From the NCBI RefSeq assembly GCF_000271485.2, contig NZ_AKVN02000001.1, positions 3,869,501-3,933,500 on the forward strand: 64,000 nucleotides of DNA, written 5' to 3'. Position 1 is the first letter of the stretch; every line of letters begins with the position of its first letter. A model generated the notes under the pieces. The model was not told the DNA's origin. It ran no database searches and worked only from the letters and a program-made list of their open reading frames with translations. This DNA is from Pelosinus fermentans DSM 17108 (GTDB lineage Bacteria > Bacillota > Negativicutes > DSM-13327). The translations under genes and the position numbers were made by a program. Shown here piece by piece: positions 8,188 through 17,693 of this stretch.

Positions 8188-11100
8188 TTACGCCTCAAAT
8201 AATTTACGAATCTCCTCTTCACTCATTTTAGCCAAGAAGTTTTCTCCTGGCTGAATTAGCGCATCAATCATCTCACGTTTTTTTTGCTGCAATTCATAAA
8301 TTTTTTCTTCAATCGTATTTTTCGTGATTAATTTACATACCTGTACTGAATTCTTCTGCCCGATGCGATACGCTCGATCAGTAGCTTGTTCTTCCACGGC
8401 AGGGTTCCACCAGGGATCATAATGAATGACCATATCCGCACCAGTCAGATTCAATCCTGTACCGCCGGCTTTTAGTGATATGAGAAAGACATCCTTCTCA
8501 CCCCCATTGAAAGAGTTGACGAGTTTGATACGTTCCTCTGCTTTAGTAGACCCATCCAGATAATAATATCCAATATTTCTGGATTCCAGCTCCTGTTTTA
8601 TAATGGCTAACATTCCCGTAAATTGAGAGAACAGCAAAATCCGATGTCCGCCGCTTACTGCATCCTCCAGCAGTTCTGTCAGCATCTCCAATTTACCACT
8701 GCCGCCATGATAGTTTGCGATAAAAAGAGACGGGTGACAGCATAATTGCCGCAGCCTGGTCAATAGGGACAGTATCTTGATCTGGCTTTTGGCAAAACCA
8801 TGATTCTGCACCTCATTTTCAAATTCTGTTTTCACTTGCAGGATCCAGGCAGCATATAATTTGGCCTGCTCCTCAGTCATTTCATTAACCATTCTACTTT
8901 CAATCTTTTCGGGAAGTTCTTTTAAAACTGCTTTTTTCATTCTTCTAAGAATAAAAGGCTTGATGCAGCGTCCAAGCTCCGTAAGAGCCTCTCCTTCCCG
9001 ATTCTTGCTAATGGGTATCTCAAATTGATTCGAAAAGAATTTATGGGTTTTTAGATAGCCAGGCATTATAAAATCAAAAATTGACCATAATTCTGTTAAT
9101 GTATTTTCAATCGGTGTTCCCGTCAGAGCAAAATATCCTTTTGCTCTAATTTTTTTTACCGACTTTGCATTTAGTGTATTTGGATTTTTAATATGCTGGG
9201 CTTCATCAATAAAGCAATACTTGAAGATTCGGCTCTCATAGAATTCAATATCACGTTTCATCAGCGCATAGGAGGTCACAGCCAAGTCCACTTCGTCAAT
9301 ATGATTCAATTGTTCCTGCCGTTCCTCTTGATTCCCGGAAATGATCATGACCTTTAAGGCAGGCGCGAACCGCTCTACTTCCTGCTGCCAATTGTAAACA
9401 AGAGAAGTAGGAGCAACGACTAAAGAAGGTATATTTTCACTTTCTTTCTCAGACATCAGGAAGGTAATGACTTGCAGGGTCTTCCCCAGGCCCATATCAT
9501 CAGCCAATATACCGCCAAAGCCATAACTGGCAAGAGACTTCAGCCATTTGAAACCGACTTTTTGATAGTCTCTGAGCTTCCCTTGAATCCCCTCTGGAAT
9601 CGGATATTCTACATCCTGGGGCTCCAAAATGTCCTGCACCATTTTCTTGAAAGAGTGATCCCGTCCCAAGTGAAAATCACTGGACTCTCTAGCCAGGCTG
9701 TCAATATACATGGCACGATATTTAGGCAATTCAATAACTTTATTTTCTATATCGGCAGGATTTAAATCAAGCTGTTCCAGCAGCGTATTCACGATCTGTA
9801 AGTCAGTCGAATCAAGAGGAATAAATGCGCCATTTTCCAATCGATGATAGCGTTTCTTTAGTTTATAGGACGCCAATAAGGCAAATAATTCACTGGGCTG
9901 CATATCTTCATAATGCAGAGAAAACTCCAGCATATCCGTTTTGGTATTCAGCTTCACTCCCGCGGAAACTCTACCCGTATAGGTAATTCTACTATTCTTA
10001 AAATCATCAGAATAAAAGACCTCTGCAAGATTTTGCAGCTGATGCAGTCCCTCCTGTAAGAAATCGTAGGTTTTCTCTTCATCTGCCTGCACAAGTTGCC
10101 CTTCCATTATCACAAAGCCATAGCGTTGAAAAAGGGTAAGTATTCGGTTTTCTTCTTTTTTCAAACGCAACAGCATTTTCCCAGAGATCGTATGCAAAGT
10201 TCCTTCAGATGGAGCTAAAGGATCAATGGTTAGATCACCATACTTAAAGCCAACCCTTGCACGAATGCCATCTGTAAACCGATCAAAATATATTTCTATT
10301 TCCAGTGGCTCCTTATGAAATTTTTTAAGAAGTGTGCTGCTAATATGAACCGTTCCAATGTTCTCTAAGGCAGGTACTACAGAGGAAAAGAAATTGGCTG
10401 CCTCCTCCTCTGGGATATACACTTCCGATTTCTTATTTTCATAAAAGCACTTCATCAACGGCCTGATACAACTGGCAAATAAGGGATCTACCTTATAGAT
10501 CGTCTTCTGATGATAAATATATTGAAAATCGGTATCCAATCCATAGAATACATCATTCCCTGTCTCCATCCTAAGCTTCAGGCCCCCTACAACCGCCTTC
10601 ACCGATAAATTGACGGCTGGCCGTTCCTTAACAATCTGGACACCAGAAACTTTCTCATGATTGATCTCCACGCAAAACGGAACCTCTTCCATGATCGTAA
10701 AAAACTTCAGCATATTCGAATTAGTCATTTTCAAACGCCGCGCATCACCAAAGGCAGATACAGTAGAAGCATAGGGATTCCAGTCTGCAAGTTGTTTATC
10801 ATCAGCATAAGCAGACTGCAATAAATGGAGTAACGACTTGGCTTGCTCATCAAACAGGGCTTCCCGTGGCTTTAATATAAAGTTTTTACCATAAATAATC
10901 TCCTCCTGGGTATCTAGAGCATCCAGAAGTTGAGGAATATTCTTCATAACATACAGTTTCTCGTTTCCAAGGGAAAACTCCAGCCAACTCCGTTTCCCTC
11001 TTGATTCTAAAGAAAAACCATAGGTAGGTATCATTCTAATGGGTACTGACTGATACGAGCTAGGTTCTAGCATGTCATGATTAAAAAAATCTAATAGTTC

Positions 11101-11439
11101 CTGGGCTGCATGAGTCAGAATGGTTGTCTTGCCTTTACCAAAATAAATTTCCCAATGGGCCTGCATTACCTTTAAGACAGCGACAATATGTTTGCACATT
11201 CCATGGTAATAACTAGAAAATGCCGGGCAATCACATTCATATCCGTCCACTTCGTGATAATTATTGAAATTAACCCTTACTGTATATACTTCACTTCCTA
11301 CTACCTGGGCTTTATACGCCTGTTCGTGCTGCGAATATTTTATATCCTTCACATTCCCGTTTCGATAATATTGGCAGCCCTTTACATAGGAACTGCTGGT
11401 TGCAGCTCTTTCTTGAATTTTTGCATCTGTTAGCACCAA
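8188..11439 (-). CDS. SWIM zinc-finger SNF2-family DEAD/DEAH helicase
   Basis: A 1083-residue ATP-dependent DNA translocase. The N-terminus carries a SWIM finger (CDCPAFSSYYHGMCKH, near residues 67-82), then a long bacterial SNF2-associated region. The C-terminal motor has Walker A DDMGLGKTLQ, DEAQ, TGTPIEN and QATDRAYRIGQ. Such proteins remodel protein-DNA complexes, and their specific bacterial role is poorly known. The start is TTG at 11439 (or GTG three bases on), with AGGAGGGG just upstream. Single-gene unit bounded by a terminator. Confidence 0.9.
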   Translation of the reverse strand: MVLTDAKIQERAATSSSYVKGCQYYRNGNVKDIKYSQHEQAYKAQVVGSEVYTVRVNFNNYHEVDGYECDCPAFSSYYHGMCKHIVAVLKVMQAHWEIYFGKGKTTILTHAAQELLDFFNHDMLEPSSYQSVPIRMIPTYGFSLESRGKRSWLEFSLGNEKLYVMKNIPQLLDALDTQEEIIYGKNFILKPREALFDEQAKSLLHLLQSAYADDKQLADWNPYASTVSAFGDARRLKMTNSNMLKFFTIMEEVPFCVEINHEKVSGVQIVKERPAVNLSVKAVVGGLKLRMETGNDVFYGLDTDFQYIYHQKTIYKVDPLFASCIRPLMKCFYENKKSEVYIPEEEAANFFSSVVPALENIGTVHISSTLLKKFHKEPLEIEIYFDRFTDGIRARVGFKYGDLTIDPLAPSEGTLHTISGKMLLRLKKEENRILTLFQRYGFVIMEGQLVQADEEKTYDFLQEGLHQLQNLAEVFYSDDFKNSRITYTGRVSAGVKLNTKTDMLEFSLHYEDMQPSELFALLASYKLKKRYHRLENGAFIPLDSTDLQIVNTLLEQLDLNPADIENKVIELPKYRAMYIDSLARESSDFHLGRDHSFKKMVQDILEPQDVEYPIPEGIQGKLRDYQKVGFKWLKSLASYGFGGILADDMGLGKTLQVITFLMSEKESENIPSLVVAPTSLVYNWQQEVERFAPALKVMIISGNQEERQEQLNHIDEVDLAVTSYALMKRDIEFYESRIFKYCFIDEAQHIKNPNTLNAKSVKKIRAKGYFALTGTPIENTLTELWSIFDFIMPGYLKTHKFFSNQFEIPISKNREGEALTELGRCIKPFILRRMKKAVLKELPEKIESRMVNEMTEEQAKLYAAWILQVKTEFENEVQNHGFAKSQIKILSLLTRLRQLCCHPSLFIANYHGGSGKLEMLTELLEDAVSGGHRILLFSQFTGMLAIIKQELESRNIGYYYLDGSTKAEERIKLVNSFNGGEKDVFLISLKAGGTGLNLTGADMVIHYDPWWNPAVEEQATDRAYRIGQKNSVQVCKLITKNTIEEKIYELQQKKREMIDALIQPGENFLAKMSEEEIRKLFEA

Positions 11440-11614
11440 ACTGCCCCTCCTTTCCTTATGGGGCCTATACTATAAATCATTTCTTCAACAACCCAACGTA
11501 AAACATCCATTAATTTTTATTCTTTCATCCTTACAAATTTACCTTTTTCTTATTTAATTTTTTATATACGAAATTCAGAAAAAATTTTTGCGCTCGTTCT
11601 TTTAAAAATATTTT

Positions 11615-11650
11615 TTCGTGTCTTCGCGTTTCAACGTTTTTTACATAACG
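11615..11650. repeat. one-arm remnant of the GAAACGCGAAGA hairpin family
   Basis: TTCGTGTCTTCGCGTTTCA followed by ACGTTTTTTACAT matches the right arm and tail of the complete hairpins at 42057-42152 and 54091-54174. No left arm is visible. It lies in the 303-bp gap between the helicase gene and the ABC operon. Confidence 0.6.
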
Positions 11651-11670
11651 TTATGCATTCTTCTAGCTAG

Positions 11671-11726
11671 AAATAAAGATCAAGCAGCTTTTTTCCTTCG
11701 AAAATCAGCCGCTTGATCTTTATTTT
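11671..11726. terminator. terminator of the amino-acid ABC operon
   Basis: AAATAAAGATCAAGC...GCTTGATCTTTATTT stem with T-rich flanks. It is placed directly after the last gene of the minus-strand operon. Confidence 0.8.
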
Positions 11727-11743
11727 ATAAGTATGAACAAGTC

Positions 11744-12616
11744 TTACTTCACTTTTCCGCCTTCTACTACAACGGTTTCTGGATCAATGGATTCACCATA
11801 AGCAGGTTTTAGAGTTGCATCATATGCTTTGTGAATGAAGTTCTCTTTACCCAACGTTTCTAATTCTGTATTCACCCAGTTAAGAAGTTCTGTATCACCT
11901 TTTTTAACTGCAGGAGCAATGGTATCAAGACTGCCCAATGAAGCTACACCAACGGAATAACCTGTGTTTTCTCTTGCCCAGGCAAATAACAATGTATTAT
12001 CATGAGCCAAAGCAACACCGCGTTTATCTTTTAATGCTTCAAAAGCTTCTGTATTTTGATCATATTTTAACAATTCGATATCTGGATAGTTCTTGGTGAA
12101 AAAGGTTTCAGCTGTTGTGCCTTTGTTGACAATCAATTTTTTACCTTTCAATTGGTCCACAGAAGTAATCGGTTCACCATTTGGAGACACTACGCCAAGA
12201 GCAACCTTCATGTATGGATTTGCAAAATCAACTTTTTGCTTGCGTTCATCTGTAACAGTGAAGTTAGCCAAAATCAGGTCAACTTTATTTGCTTGCAGAA
12301 ATTCAACTCTGCTTGCTGCTTCCACTAAAACAAACTCTACTTTTGATTCATCGCCCAACAGATCTTTAGCAAATCGTTTAGCAATGAACACATCAAAACC
12401 TTGATTCTTGCCATTGGCATCTACAAAGCCAAATGGAGGTTTGTCACTAAATACCCCAATTTTGATTTTCCCACGCTGTTTGATTTCCTCGATGCTGCTT
12501 TTTGCTGCTTGATCTTTCTTAGGCTCTGGTGTTGCTTTTGAGCCGCAGCCTGCTAAGATTCCTACTAATATAACGGCACTAAAGAAAACGGCTAGGATTT
12601 TTTTGATATTCTTCAT
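11744..12616 (-). CDS. amino-acid ABC transporter substrate-binding lipoprotein
   Basis: A 290-residue periplasmic binding protein (SBP_bac_3 family). A lipoprotein signal peptide ends in the lipobox LAGC (C24). The mature domain starts IKQRGKIKIGVFSDKPPFGFVDANGKNQGFD and includes the family hinge motif VDLILANFTVTDERKQKVDFANPY. It captures a polar amino acid, of Glu/Gln/Asp/Cys type, for the adjacent permease pair. It is the last gene of a four-gene operon (permease, permease, ATPase, binding protein), 26 bp after the ATPase gene. Exact ligand not determined. Confidence 0.88.
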   Translation of the reverse strand: MKNIKKILAVFFSAVILVGILAGCGSKATPEPKKDQAAKSSIEEIKQRGKIKIGVFSDKPPFGFVDANGKNQGFDVFIAKRFAKDLLGDESKVEFVLVEAASRVEFLQANKVDLILANFTVTDERKQKVDFANPYMKVALGVVSPNGEPITSVDQLKGKKLIVNKGTTAETFFTKNYPDIELLKYDQNTEAFEALKDKRGVALAHDNTLLFAWARENTGYSVGVASLGSLDTIAPAVKKGDTELLNWVNTELETLGKENFIHKAYDATLKPAYGESIDPETVVVEGGKVK

Positions 12617-12642
12617 GATACAACTTCCCTTCTTTTTTTGTT

Positions 12643-13392
12643 TTAAAATTGAAATATATTTAAAAATTGCTGAGCACGCTCTGTCTTGGGATTCGTAAAA
12701 AATTCTTTAGGTTCAGACATTTCACATACTTTCCCTTCATCAATAAACAAAATTCGATCGGCTACGGCCTGAGCAAATCCCATTTCATGAGTTACAATCA
12801 TCATGGTCATGCCCTGCTTTGCCAGCCCCAGTATAACATCTAACACTTCTCTTACCATTTCAGGATCAAGTGCTGCTGTAACCTCATCAAAAAGCATAAT
12901 TTCCGGATTCATACACAAGGCTCTTACGATGGCAATTCTTTGTTTTTGTCCCCCTGACAACTGACGGGGATAGGAATCTTTGCGATCAGATAATCCTACT
13001 CTTTCCAGCAGCTGGGTTGCCTGCTCCATCACCTCTTTCTTCTCTCTGTTTTGTACCTTGATTGGACCTAAAAGAATATTTTCAATGACTGTCATATGCG
13101 GAAAAAGTTCATAATTTTGAAAAACCATACCAATTTTTTGACGAGTTTTTTGCCAGTTCACATTGGGACCGACAAGACTTTCACCATCAAACTGGATATC
13201 GCCGCCTTGAATGCTTTCCAGCCCGTTTAAGCATCGCAATAATGTACTTTTCCCACAGCCTGACGGACCTAGTACCACGATCACTTCACCCTTATGCACC
13301 TGCAGATGAATGCCGTCCAATACGGTCCTTGTGTCATATTCTTTATGCAAATCTTTAATTTCAAGCAAGACTTGATGATTTTCTTTATTCAT
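12643..13392 (-). CDS. polar amino-acid ABC transporter ATP-binding protein
   Basis: A 249-residue GlnQ-like ATPase. It has Walker A GPSGCGKST, the Q-loop, signature LSGGQKQR, Walker B IMLFDEVTAALDPE and the H-loop TH. Two copies energise the permease pair encoded just upstream. In most relatives Walker B reads LFDEPTSALD. Here DEVTAALD has Val in place of Pro, a common variant of this subfamily. It sits 13 bp after the preceding permease gene. Confidence 0.92.
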   Translation of the reverse strand: MNKENHQVLLEIKDLHKEYDTRTVLDGIHLQVHKGEVIVVLGPSGCGKSTLLRCLNGLESIQGGDIQFDGESLVGPNVNWQKTRQKIGMVFQNYELFPHMTVIENILLGPIKVQNREKKEVMEQATQLLERVGLSDRKDSYPRQLSGGQKQRIAIVRALCMNPEIMLFDEVTAALDPEMVREVLDVILGLAKQGMTMMIVTHEMGFAQAVADRILFIDEGKVCEMSEPKEFFTNPKTERAQQFLNIFQF

Positions 13393-13405
13393 TGCAACCC
13401 CTTCT

Positions 13406-14083
13406 TTAATTTTCCCATTTTTCTTCCAGTTTCTTTGACAGCCTGGACAACGGATAACAGATAATGAAGTACAGGATAAAAATCAGTCCATAAACCCAAA
13501 AAGATGCAGTCGGCACTTTTATGACAGATCTTTCTATAATCTGCTGGCCTACCTTTATTACATCAATAACACCAATCATAACAACCAGAGATGTTGTTTT
13601 CACCATTCTTGTTGATAGATTAATCGCTCCAGGCAGCATGCGTCTTACAGCCTGGGGGATCAGCACATACCTGTAAAGTCCCCAAAAGCTAAGCCCAATA
13701 GCCTTTCCAGATTCAATTTGATGTTTAGGCAAGGATTCTAATGCTCCTCTGACAATGTCCCCCATTTCTGCTGCGCCCCACAGGCTGAATACAATCACGG
13801 CAACAATTTCACCATCTAGATGAATATCCAATGCATTTGTTACACCGAAATAAACAATAAACAGCCATACTAGAATTGGTATGATTCTAAAGACTTCAAG
13901 ATAAAAACGACAGATAAACTGTACGATTCTTGACTTGGATGTTCTCAGCAGCCCCATTCCTATACCTAAAAGAGATCCGATAATAATGGAGATAAACGCG
14001 ATTCCCGCTGTCATCATCAATCCTTCGAATAAACGCTGCAGTGTCGTTCCTTCAAATAGAACATTAATTCCCAAATTCTGCAT
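13406..14083 (-). CDS. amino-acid ABC transporter permease (second subunit)
   Basis: A 225-residue HisMQ-type membrane subunit with about five membrane helices. The EAA loop reads ESGKAIGLSFWGLYRYVLIPQAVRRMLPG, which is the ATPase docking site. It starts at ATG 14083 with AAGGAAGG upstream and overlaps the preceding permease gene by 20 bases, so the two are coupled and form a heterodimer. Confidence 0.9.
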   Translation of the reverse strand: MQNLGINVLFEGTTLQRLFEGLMMTAGIAFISIIIGSLLGIGMGLLRTSKSRIVQFICRFYLEVFRIIPILVWLFIVYFGVTNALDIHLDGEIVAVIVFSLWGAAEMGDIVRGALESLPKHQIESGKAIGLSFWGLYRYVLIPQAVRRMLPGAINLSTRMVKTTSLVVMIGVIDVIKVGQQIIERSVIKVPTASFWVYGLIFILYFIICYPLSRLSKKLEEKWEN

Positions 14084-14729
14084 AACGCACCTTCCTTTCT
14101 AACCAGGTTAGCAGGAATGATAAGGGCAGAATAATAATCAGATAGGCAACCACCAGCATAAACAGTGATTCAAATGTTTGATAATACATACCAATGACAT
14201 CTTGTGTTACGTGCATAAGCTCTGCAATGGCAATGGCTCCTACTATAGACGTTTCCTTAAATAAAAAGATGCAATTTGCTGCTAAGGATGGCATGGTTAC
14301 CGCAAATGCTTGAGGAAGAATTACATAGCGAATCAACTGCATTTGAGAAAGACCAATGCTCAAACCGGATTCAATTTGCGTCTTACTCACGGCTTCAATT
14401 CCACTGCGAAAGGCCTCTGACATGTAACTTCCGCCCAAAAACGCCAAACCGATAATGGCACAAGTGGTCTCACTCATGGTTATGCCTATTTTCGTCAGTC
14501 CAAAATATAAGAAAAATAGCTGTATTAATAAAGGAGTATTACGGGAAAGTTCAACATATATTCCAACAAGCTCTTTTAAAACCTTTATCCTAAAATATAA
14601 TATAATACTGCACACCAGACCAATGACTAAGGACAGCAGCGTACCCCAGAAACCAAGCTTTATCGTAATCCACGCTGCCTTTTGATATAAAGGCAGCGTG
14701 CTTATTATAAACTGCCAATTAATATCCAT
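14064..14729 (-). CDS. amino-acid ABC transporter permease (first subunit)
   Basis: A 221-residue HisMQ-type permease with an EAA loop, ESGLSIGLSQMQLIRYVILPQAFAVTMPS. It is the first gene of the operon. The start MDINWQF at 14729 fits the family length. The frame continues upstream to 14813, but that extension runs through the leader terminator and has no ribosome site, so it was not used. Expression appears to depend on read-through of the terminator at 14776-14824. Confidence 0.88.
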   Translation of the reverse strand: MDINWQFIISTLPLYQKAAWITIKLGFWGTLLSLVIGLVCSIILYFRIKVLKELVGIYVELSRNTPLLIQLFFLYFGLTKIGITMSETTCAIIGLAFLGGSYMSEAFRSGIEAVSKTQIESGLSIGLSQMQLIRYVILPQAFAVTMPSLAANCIFLFKETSIVGAIAIAELMHVTQDVIGMYYQTFESLFMLVVAYLIIILPLSFLLTWLERKVRYAEFGN

Positions 14730-14775
14730 ACATTCACCACCATCTACTTTCTTTACCCTTCTGGGGGAAAATATG

Positions 14776-14824
14776 AAAAATAAAAAAACCAAAAGAATGT
14801 AGTTAAAAACCACAGTTCTTTTGG
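14776..14824 (-). terminator. leader terminator (attenuator) of the amino-acid ABC operon
   Basis: On the minus strand, CCAAAAGAA ... TTCTTTTGG is followed at once by TTTTTTTA. It lies between the promoter at 14918-14946 and the first permease gene, with no upstream gene on that strand that it could serve, so it should regulate the operon by attenuation. Confidence 0.75.
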
Positions 14825-14911
14825 CCTTTAGTTTTCTAATCAGCCATTATTTATGTTTTCATAAGAGACAAACCTATGTAGTATGTTAAAAAAACAATAC
14901 AAATCTCTGTA
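14825..14911 (-). other. 5' leader RNA of the ABC operon, class not recognised
   Basis: About 90 nt of transcript between the promoter and the attenuator. Possible pairing CAGAGA...TCTCTT is visible, as is an ATG-AAA-ACA-TAA micro-frame. There is no T-box GGGTGG..ACCGCG and no known riboswitch core that I could identify. Confidence 0.45.
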
Positions 14912-14917
14912 AGAAGA

Positions 14918-14946
14918 ATTATAGTATTCTCCCTTGCATTTGTCAA
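14918..14946 (-). promoter_or_regulatory. consensus sigma-A promoter of the ABC operon
   Basis: TTGACA (14941-14946), exactly 17 bp, TATAAT (14918-14923) on the minus strand. It is a perfect consensus promoter facing the leader and permease gene. Confidence 0.85.
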
Positions 14947-15109
14947 TACATGAACGAGAATAATCCTTCACCATTATTTCCCATGATCTGGCATAAAATA
15001 ATAAGCACACAAATGATTTCAAAAAATACTAACATAATATGAACAAGCTTATCATATTTATAATTGAACCTGTTTATTCTTCATCTTGCTAATTTAGGGA
15101 GGAATCTTT

Positions 15110-16063
15110 GTGGAAGATGCATTAGCAACGATCGCTGCTGCTGTATGGACTGATAATTGGAATCATTTGATTAATTTTAAAGTTATCTTACTCAGTATTG
15201 TTATTGAGTCTTTTCCTTTTTTACTGATGAGTGTAATCGTATCAGCATTACTCAATAATTTTGTTTCGGAAAATACGATACGCAATATGATACCCAAAAG
15301 TAATATTCTAAGCATCTTCATGGCCTGTTTTCTGGGTATTCTTTTTCCCGTATGCGACTGCGGTATGGTACCGATTGTGCGGCGTTTGATTTTGAAAGGA
15401 GTCCCCTTGCCCGCGGCTATTGCTTTCATGCTGGCTGCTCCAATTGTAAATCCCGTTGTAAGCGCAGCAACAGCCTTTGCCTTTCAAAATAATATGTATA
15501 TCGTTTTATTGCGCCTTGGAACAGCATTTGGAGTAGCCCTGTGTACTGGATTATTACTTAACGGCTTTACTAGGGGCAGGCAGCTAAAATCACCAAGTCA
15601 AATCCATTCCCACGGATACTGTCAGCATACACTAAATAGCCACCATCCTGGACATTCTCACCTCCATAGATGGATCAATACTCTTCGAGATGCTTCCCAT
15701 GAGTTTTTTGAAATGGGAAAATATTTGGTAATAGGCGCTATGCTGGGATCATTATCACAGATCGCTATTCCTCGGGAAATATTGTTATCTCTGGGGCAAG
15801 ATTCATCTCTATCCATTGGAGTTATGATGGTTTTCGCCTTTTTTATCTCGGTATGCTCAGCTGCTGATGCATTTATCGCTGCTTCCTTTTCCAGTAGCTT
15901 TACATTAGGTTCTCTTGTAGCCTTTATGGTTTTTGGGCCTATGATTGACCTTAAAAATATTCTTATGCTGTTACATACGTTCCGCACCAAATTTGTATGT
16001 TGCCTCACATTGATCATTATCATGCTGTGCTCCAGTGCGGCCTATCTGATCAATCACTTGTAA
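15110..16063 (+). CDS. YcgR-type (DUF318) permease
   Basis: A 317-residue integral membrane protein of the permease/ArsP-like DUF318 family. It has about eight helices and the conserved FPVCDCGMVPIVRRLILKGVPLPAAIAFMLAAP block, including the CDCG cysteines. A His-rich cytoplasmic loop (HSHGYCQHTLNSHHPGHSH, about residues 167-185) looks metal-binding. The start is GTG 15110 with GGGAGGA upstream. It is followed after 16 bp by the YcgQ-type partner, the same order as the Bacillus ycgR-ycgQ pair. The substrate is unproven, and the His cluster suggests a metal or metal-ligand complex. Confidence 0.8.
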   Translation: MEDALATIAAAVWTDNWNHLINFKVILLSIVIESFPFLLMSVIVSALLNNFVSENTIRNMIPKSNILSIFMACFLGILFPVCDCGMVPIVRRLILKGVPLPAAIAFMLAAPIVNPVVSAATAFAFQNNMYIVLLRLGTAFGVALCTGLLLNGFTRGRQLKSPSQIHSHGYCQHTLNSHHPGHSHLHRWINTLRDASHEFFEMGKYLVIGAMLGSLSQIAIPREILLSLGQDSSLSIGVMMVFAFFISVCSAADAFIAASFSSSFTLGSLVAFMVFGPMIDLKNILMLLHTFRTKFVCCLTLIIIMLCSSAAYLINHL

Positions 16064-16079
16064 AAGGAGGTAGAGTTTA

Positions 16080-16862
16080 TTGCAACCTAGAAAAAGAAAT
16101 CTGCGGTCTTTCAACACCGGAGCTTGCATACAATCCATCATTCTTCTTGGTTTTATCATTTTACTCCTATGGCTTGATATTACAAAACAATTATCCCTAT
16201 ATATCAATCCAAAGTTTATAATACTCACTCAGCTATCCTATCTTTTATTAGTTCCTATGCTTGTCATACAAATCATAGATACGTTGCTGCCCACTTCTTA
16301 TGAGCAGTATTGCCATAAACATTCTGGCATCGGAAAATATACCCCTTTCTTTTTGATCCTCTTTTTAGCCTTTGCGGTACCCGAAAATACACTCAATGCA
16401 AATTTGGTCAGCAGTAAGGGACTCAATAGCCAATCCAGCGCTATTACTCATTCGATAAAAGATTTGCCGCGGCCTTTAGCACCAGTATTCAGTCAAATGG
16501 ATACCATTAAGGTTACAAATCTCAACTATACGGAAGCGATGTGCGAAATAAATAATTTCCCTAATGAATATGCAGGAAAAAAGATTACCATGACGGGATT
16601 TGTATTCCAAATTCCAGGGGCAACCAATAATCAAACTTCCTTGGTGCGTTATGTCGTTATGTGCTGTACTGCCGATTCTTTACCTTATGGAGTCATGTGT
16701 GAAGGGATTGAAACCCAAAAGTATCCTGATGGAACCTGGCTGTCTATTGAAGGTATCATTCAAATGGTTACATACGACGGCAAAGATGCTGCATCAATTA
16801 AAATTACCTCTCTGCAAAAAATTGAAGCACCAAAAGACCCTTACGTATATCCTTATAATTAG
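16080..16862 (+). CDS. YcgQ-type TIGR03943/DUF1980 membrane protein
   Basis: A 260-residue protein with two to three N-terminal membrane helices and a C-terminal soluble domain, ending in the family block FVFQIPGATNNQTSLVRYVVMCCTADSLPYGVMCEG. It is the usual partner of the YcgR-type permease encoded 16 bp upstream. The pair is thought to form one transport system. Translation starts at TTG 16080 behind AAGGAGGT. The CC in VMCCTAD and the Cys in VMCEG are conserved features of the family. Confidence 0.8.
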   Translation: MQPRKRNLRSFNTGACIQSIILLGFIILLLWLDITKQLSLYINPKFIILTQLSYLLLVPMLVIQIIDTLLPTSYEQYCHKHSGIGKYTPFFLILFLAFAVPENTLNANLVSSKGLNSQSSAITHSIKDLPRPLAPVFSQMDTIKVTNLNYTEAMCEINNFPNEYAGKKITMTGFVFQIPGATNNQTSLVRYVVMCCTADSLPYGVMCEGIETQKYPDGTWLSIEGIIQMVTYDGKDAASIKITSLQKIEAPKDPYVYPYN

Positions 16863-16867
16863 CATGT

Positions 16868-17461
16868 CTATTTTCCTTTTGACACAAAGGGATTGTCTTT
16901 AATAATAAATCTCCAAGGGTAATCTCTTGCCTCTTTAGCATAATCAATATTAATACGAGGAGTAGTTACTATATCTTCAGGCATAATCCTTTCACCATGT
17001 AATAAGAACATGCTTTCCCCACATAAATCCATCTCATTTTGCAGTTTTGTGATTCCCATTGCCTGACACAGCTTTCCTGGCCCGCTGCATAAATTTAAAA
17101 TGGCCTCGGCTTTCCGGCGCTTTTTCATGATCTCCAATCCTTCAATGGGTTCTAATGCTCTAATTAATACAGCTTCTGGATATGATTCTTGATTGGTTAC
17201 GATATTCATACAATAGTGCATACCATAAATTAAGTACACATACGCATGTCCACCTTTGCCAAACATAATTTTGGTTCGATTTGTGTATTTATTTTTATAA
17301 GCATGACATGCAGCATCAATGGAACCCACATACGCCTCAACCTCTACAATTTTGCCAACTGTCCTGCCATCATGGGCCTCATGAACCATGTATTTTCCTA
17401 ATAAGTCTTTTGCAACTTCTAAAGTAGCCCGCTCATAGAAACTTCTCTCTAACTTTTTCAA
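16868..17461 (-). CDS. 3-methyladenine DNA glycosylase (AAG/MPG type)
   Basis: A 197-residue monofunctional alkyl-base glycosylase that starts base-excision repair by removing 3-methyladenine, hypoxanthine and related bases. Diagnostic segments are LGKYMVHEAHDGRTVGKIVEVEAYVG (with the catalytic Glu), DAACHAYKNKYTNRTKIMFGKGGHAYVYLIYGMHYCMN, and LCSGPGKLCQAMGI. It is convergent with the YcgQ-type gene, with only a few bases between stop codons. Identity secure. Confidence 0.92.
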   Translation of the reverse strand: MKKLERSFYERATLEVAKDLLGKYMVHEAHDGRTVGKIVEVEAYVGSIDAACHAYKNKYTNRTKIMFGKGGHAYVYLIYGMHYCMNIVTNQESYPEAVLIRALEPIEGLEIMKKRRKAEAILNLCSGPGKLCQAMGITKLQNEMDLCGESMFLLHGERIMPEDIVTTPRINIDYAKEARDYPWRFIIKDNPFVSKGK

Positions 17462-17559
17462 AATAACACCTTCTTCCCAGGGATTTGATTTCGTATCATT
17501 CTTCTATAGTATCTTTTATCTTCATCTCTGTGATTCCTGCTGATACATTAAAACTGGAA

Positions 17560-17617
17560 AAACAATTGAAAACGCGAAGGAACGAATTCTTCGCGTTTTC
17601 AATTGTTTTATTTTTTT
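17560..17617 (+). terminator. perfect 20-bp hairpin with U-tract upstream of the permease gene
   Basis: AAACAATTGAAAACGCGAAG (17560-17579) pairs perfectly with 17589-17608 around a 9-base loop and is followed by TATTTTTTT. It faces the permease gene and follows no plus-strand gene closely. It may attenuate the permease gene or be a hairpin-family member (AACGCGAAG arm) acting as a terminator. Confidence 0.7.
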
Positions 17618-17693
17618 GCTAATTTTAAGTATAACAAAACTAACAATCAGTAAAAATACAAGGTAACGATTTATATCCCAGGAGGTTGATCCT

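Noticed and set aside
14840-15022. 60-codon minus-strand frame upstream of the ABC operon
   Set aside because: It lies across a consensus promoter and leader and has no convincing ribosome site.
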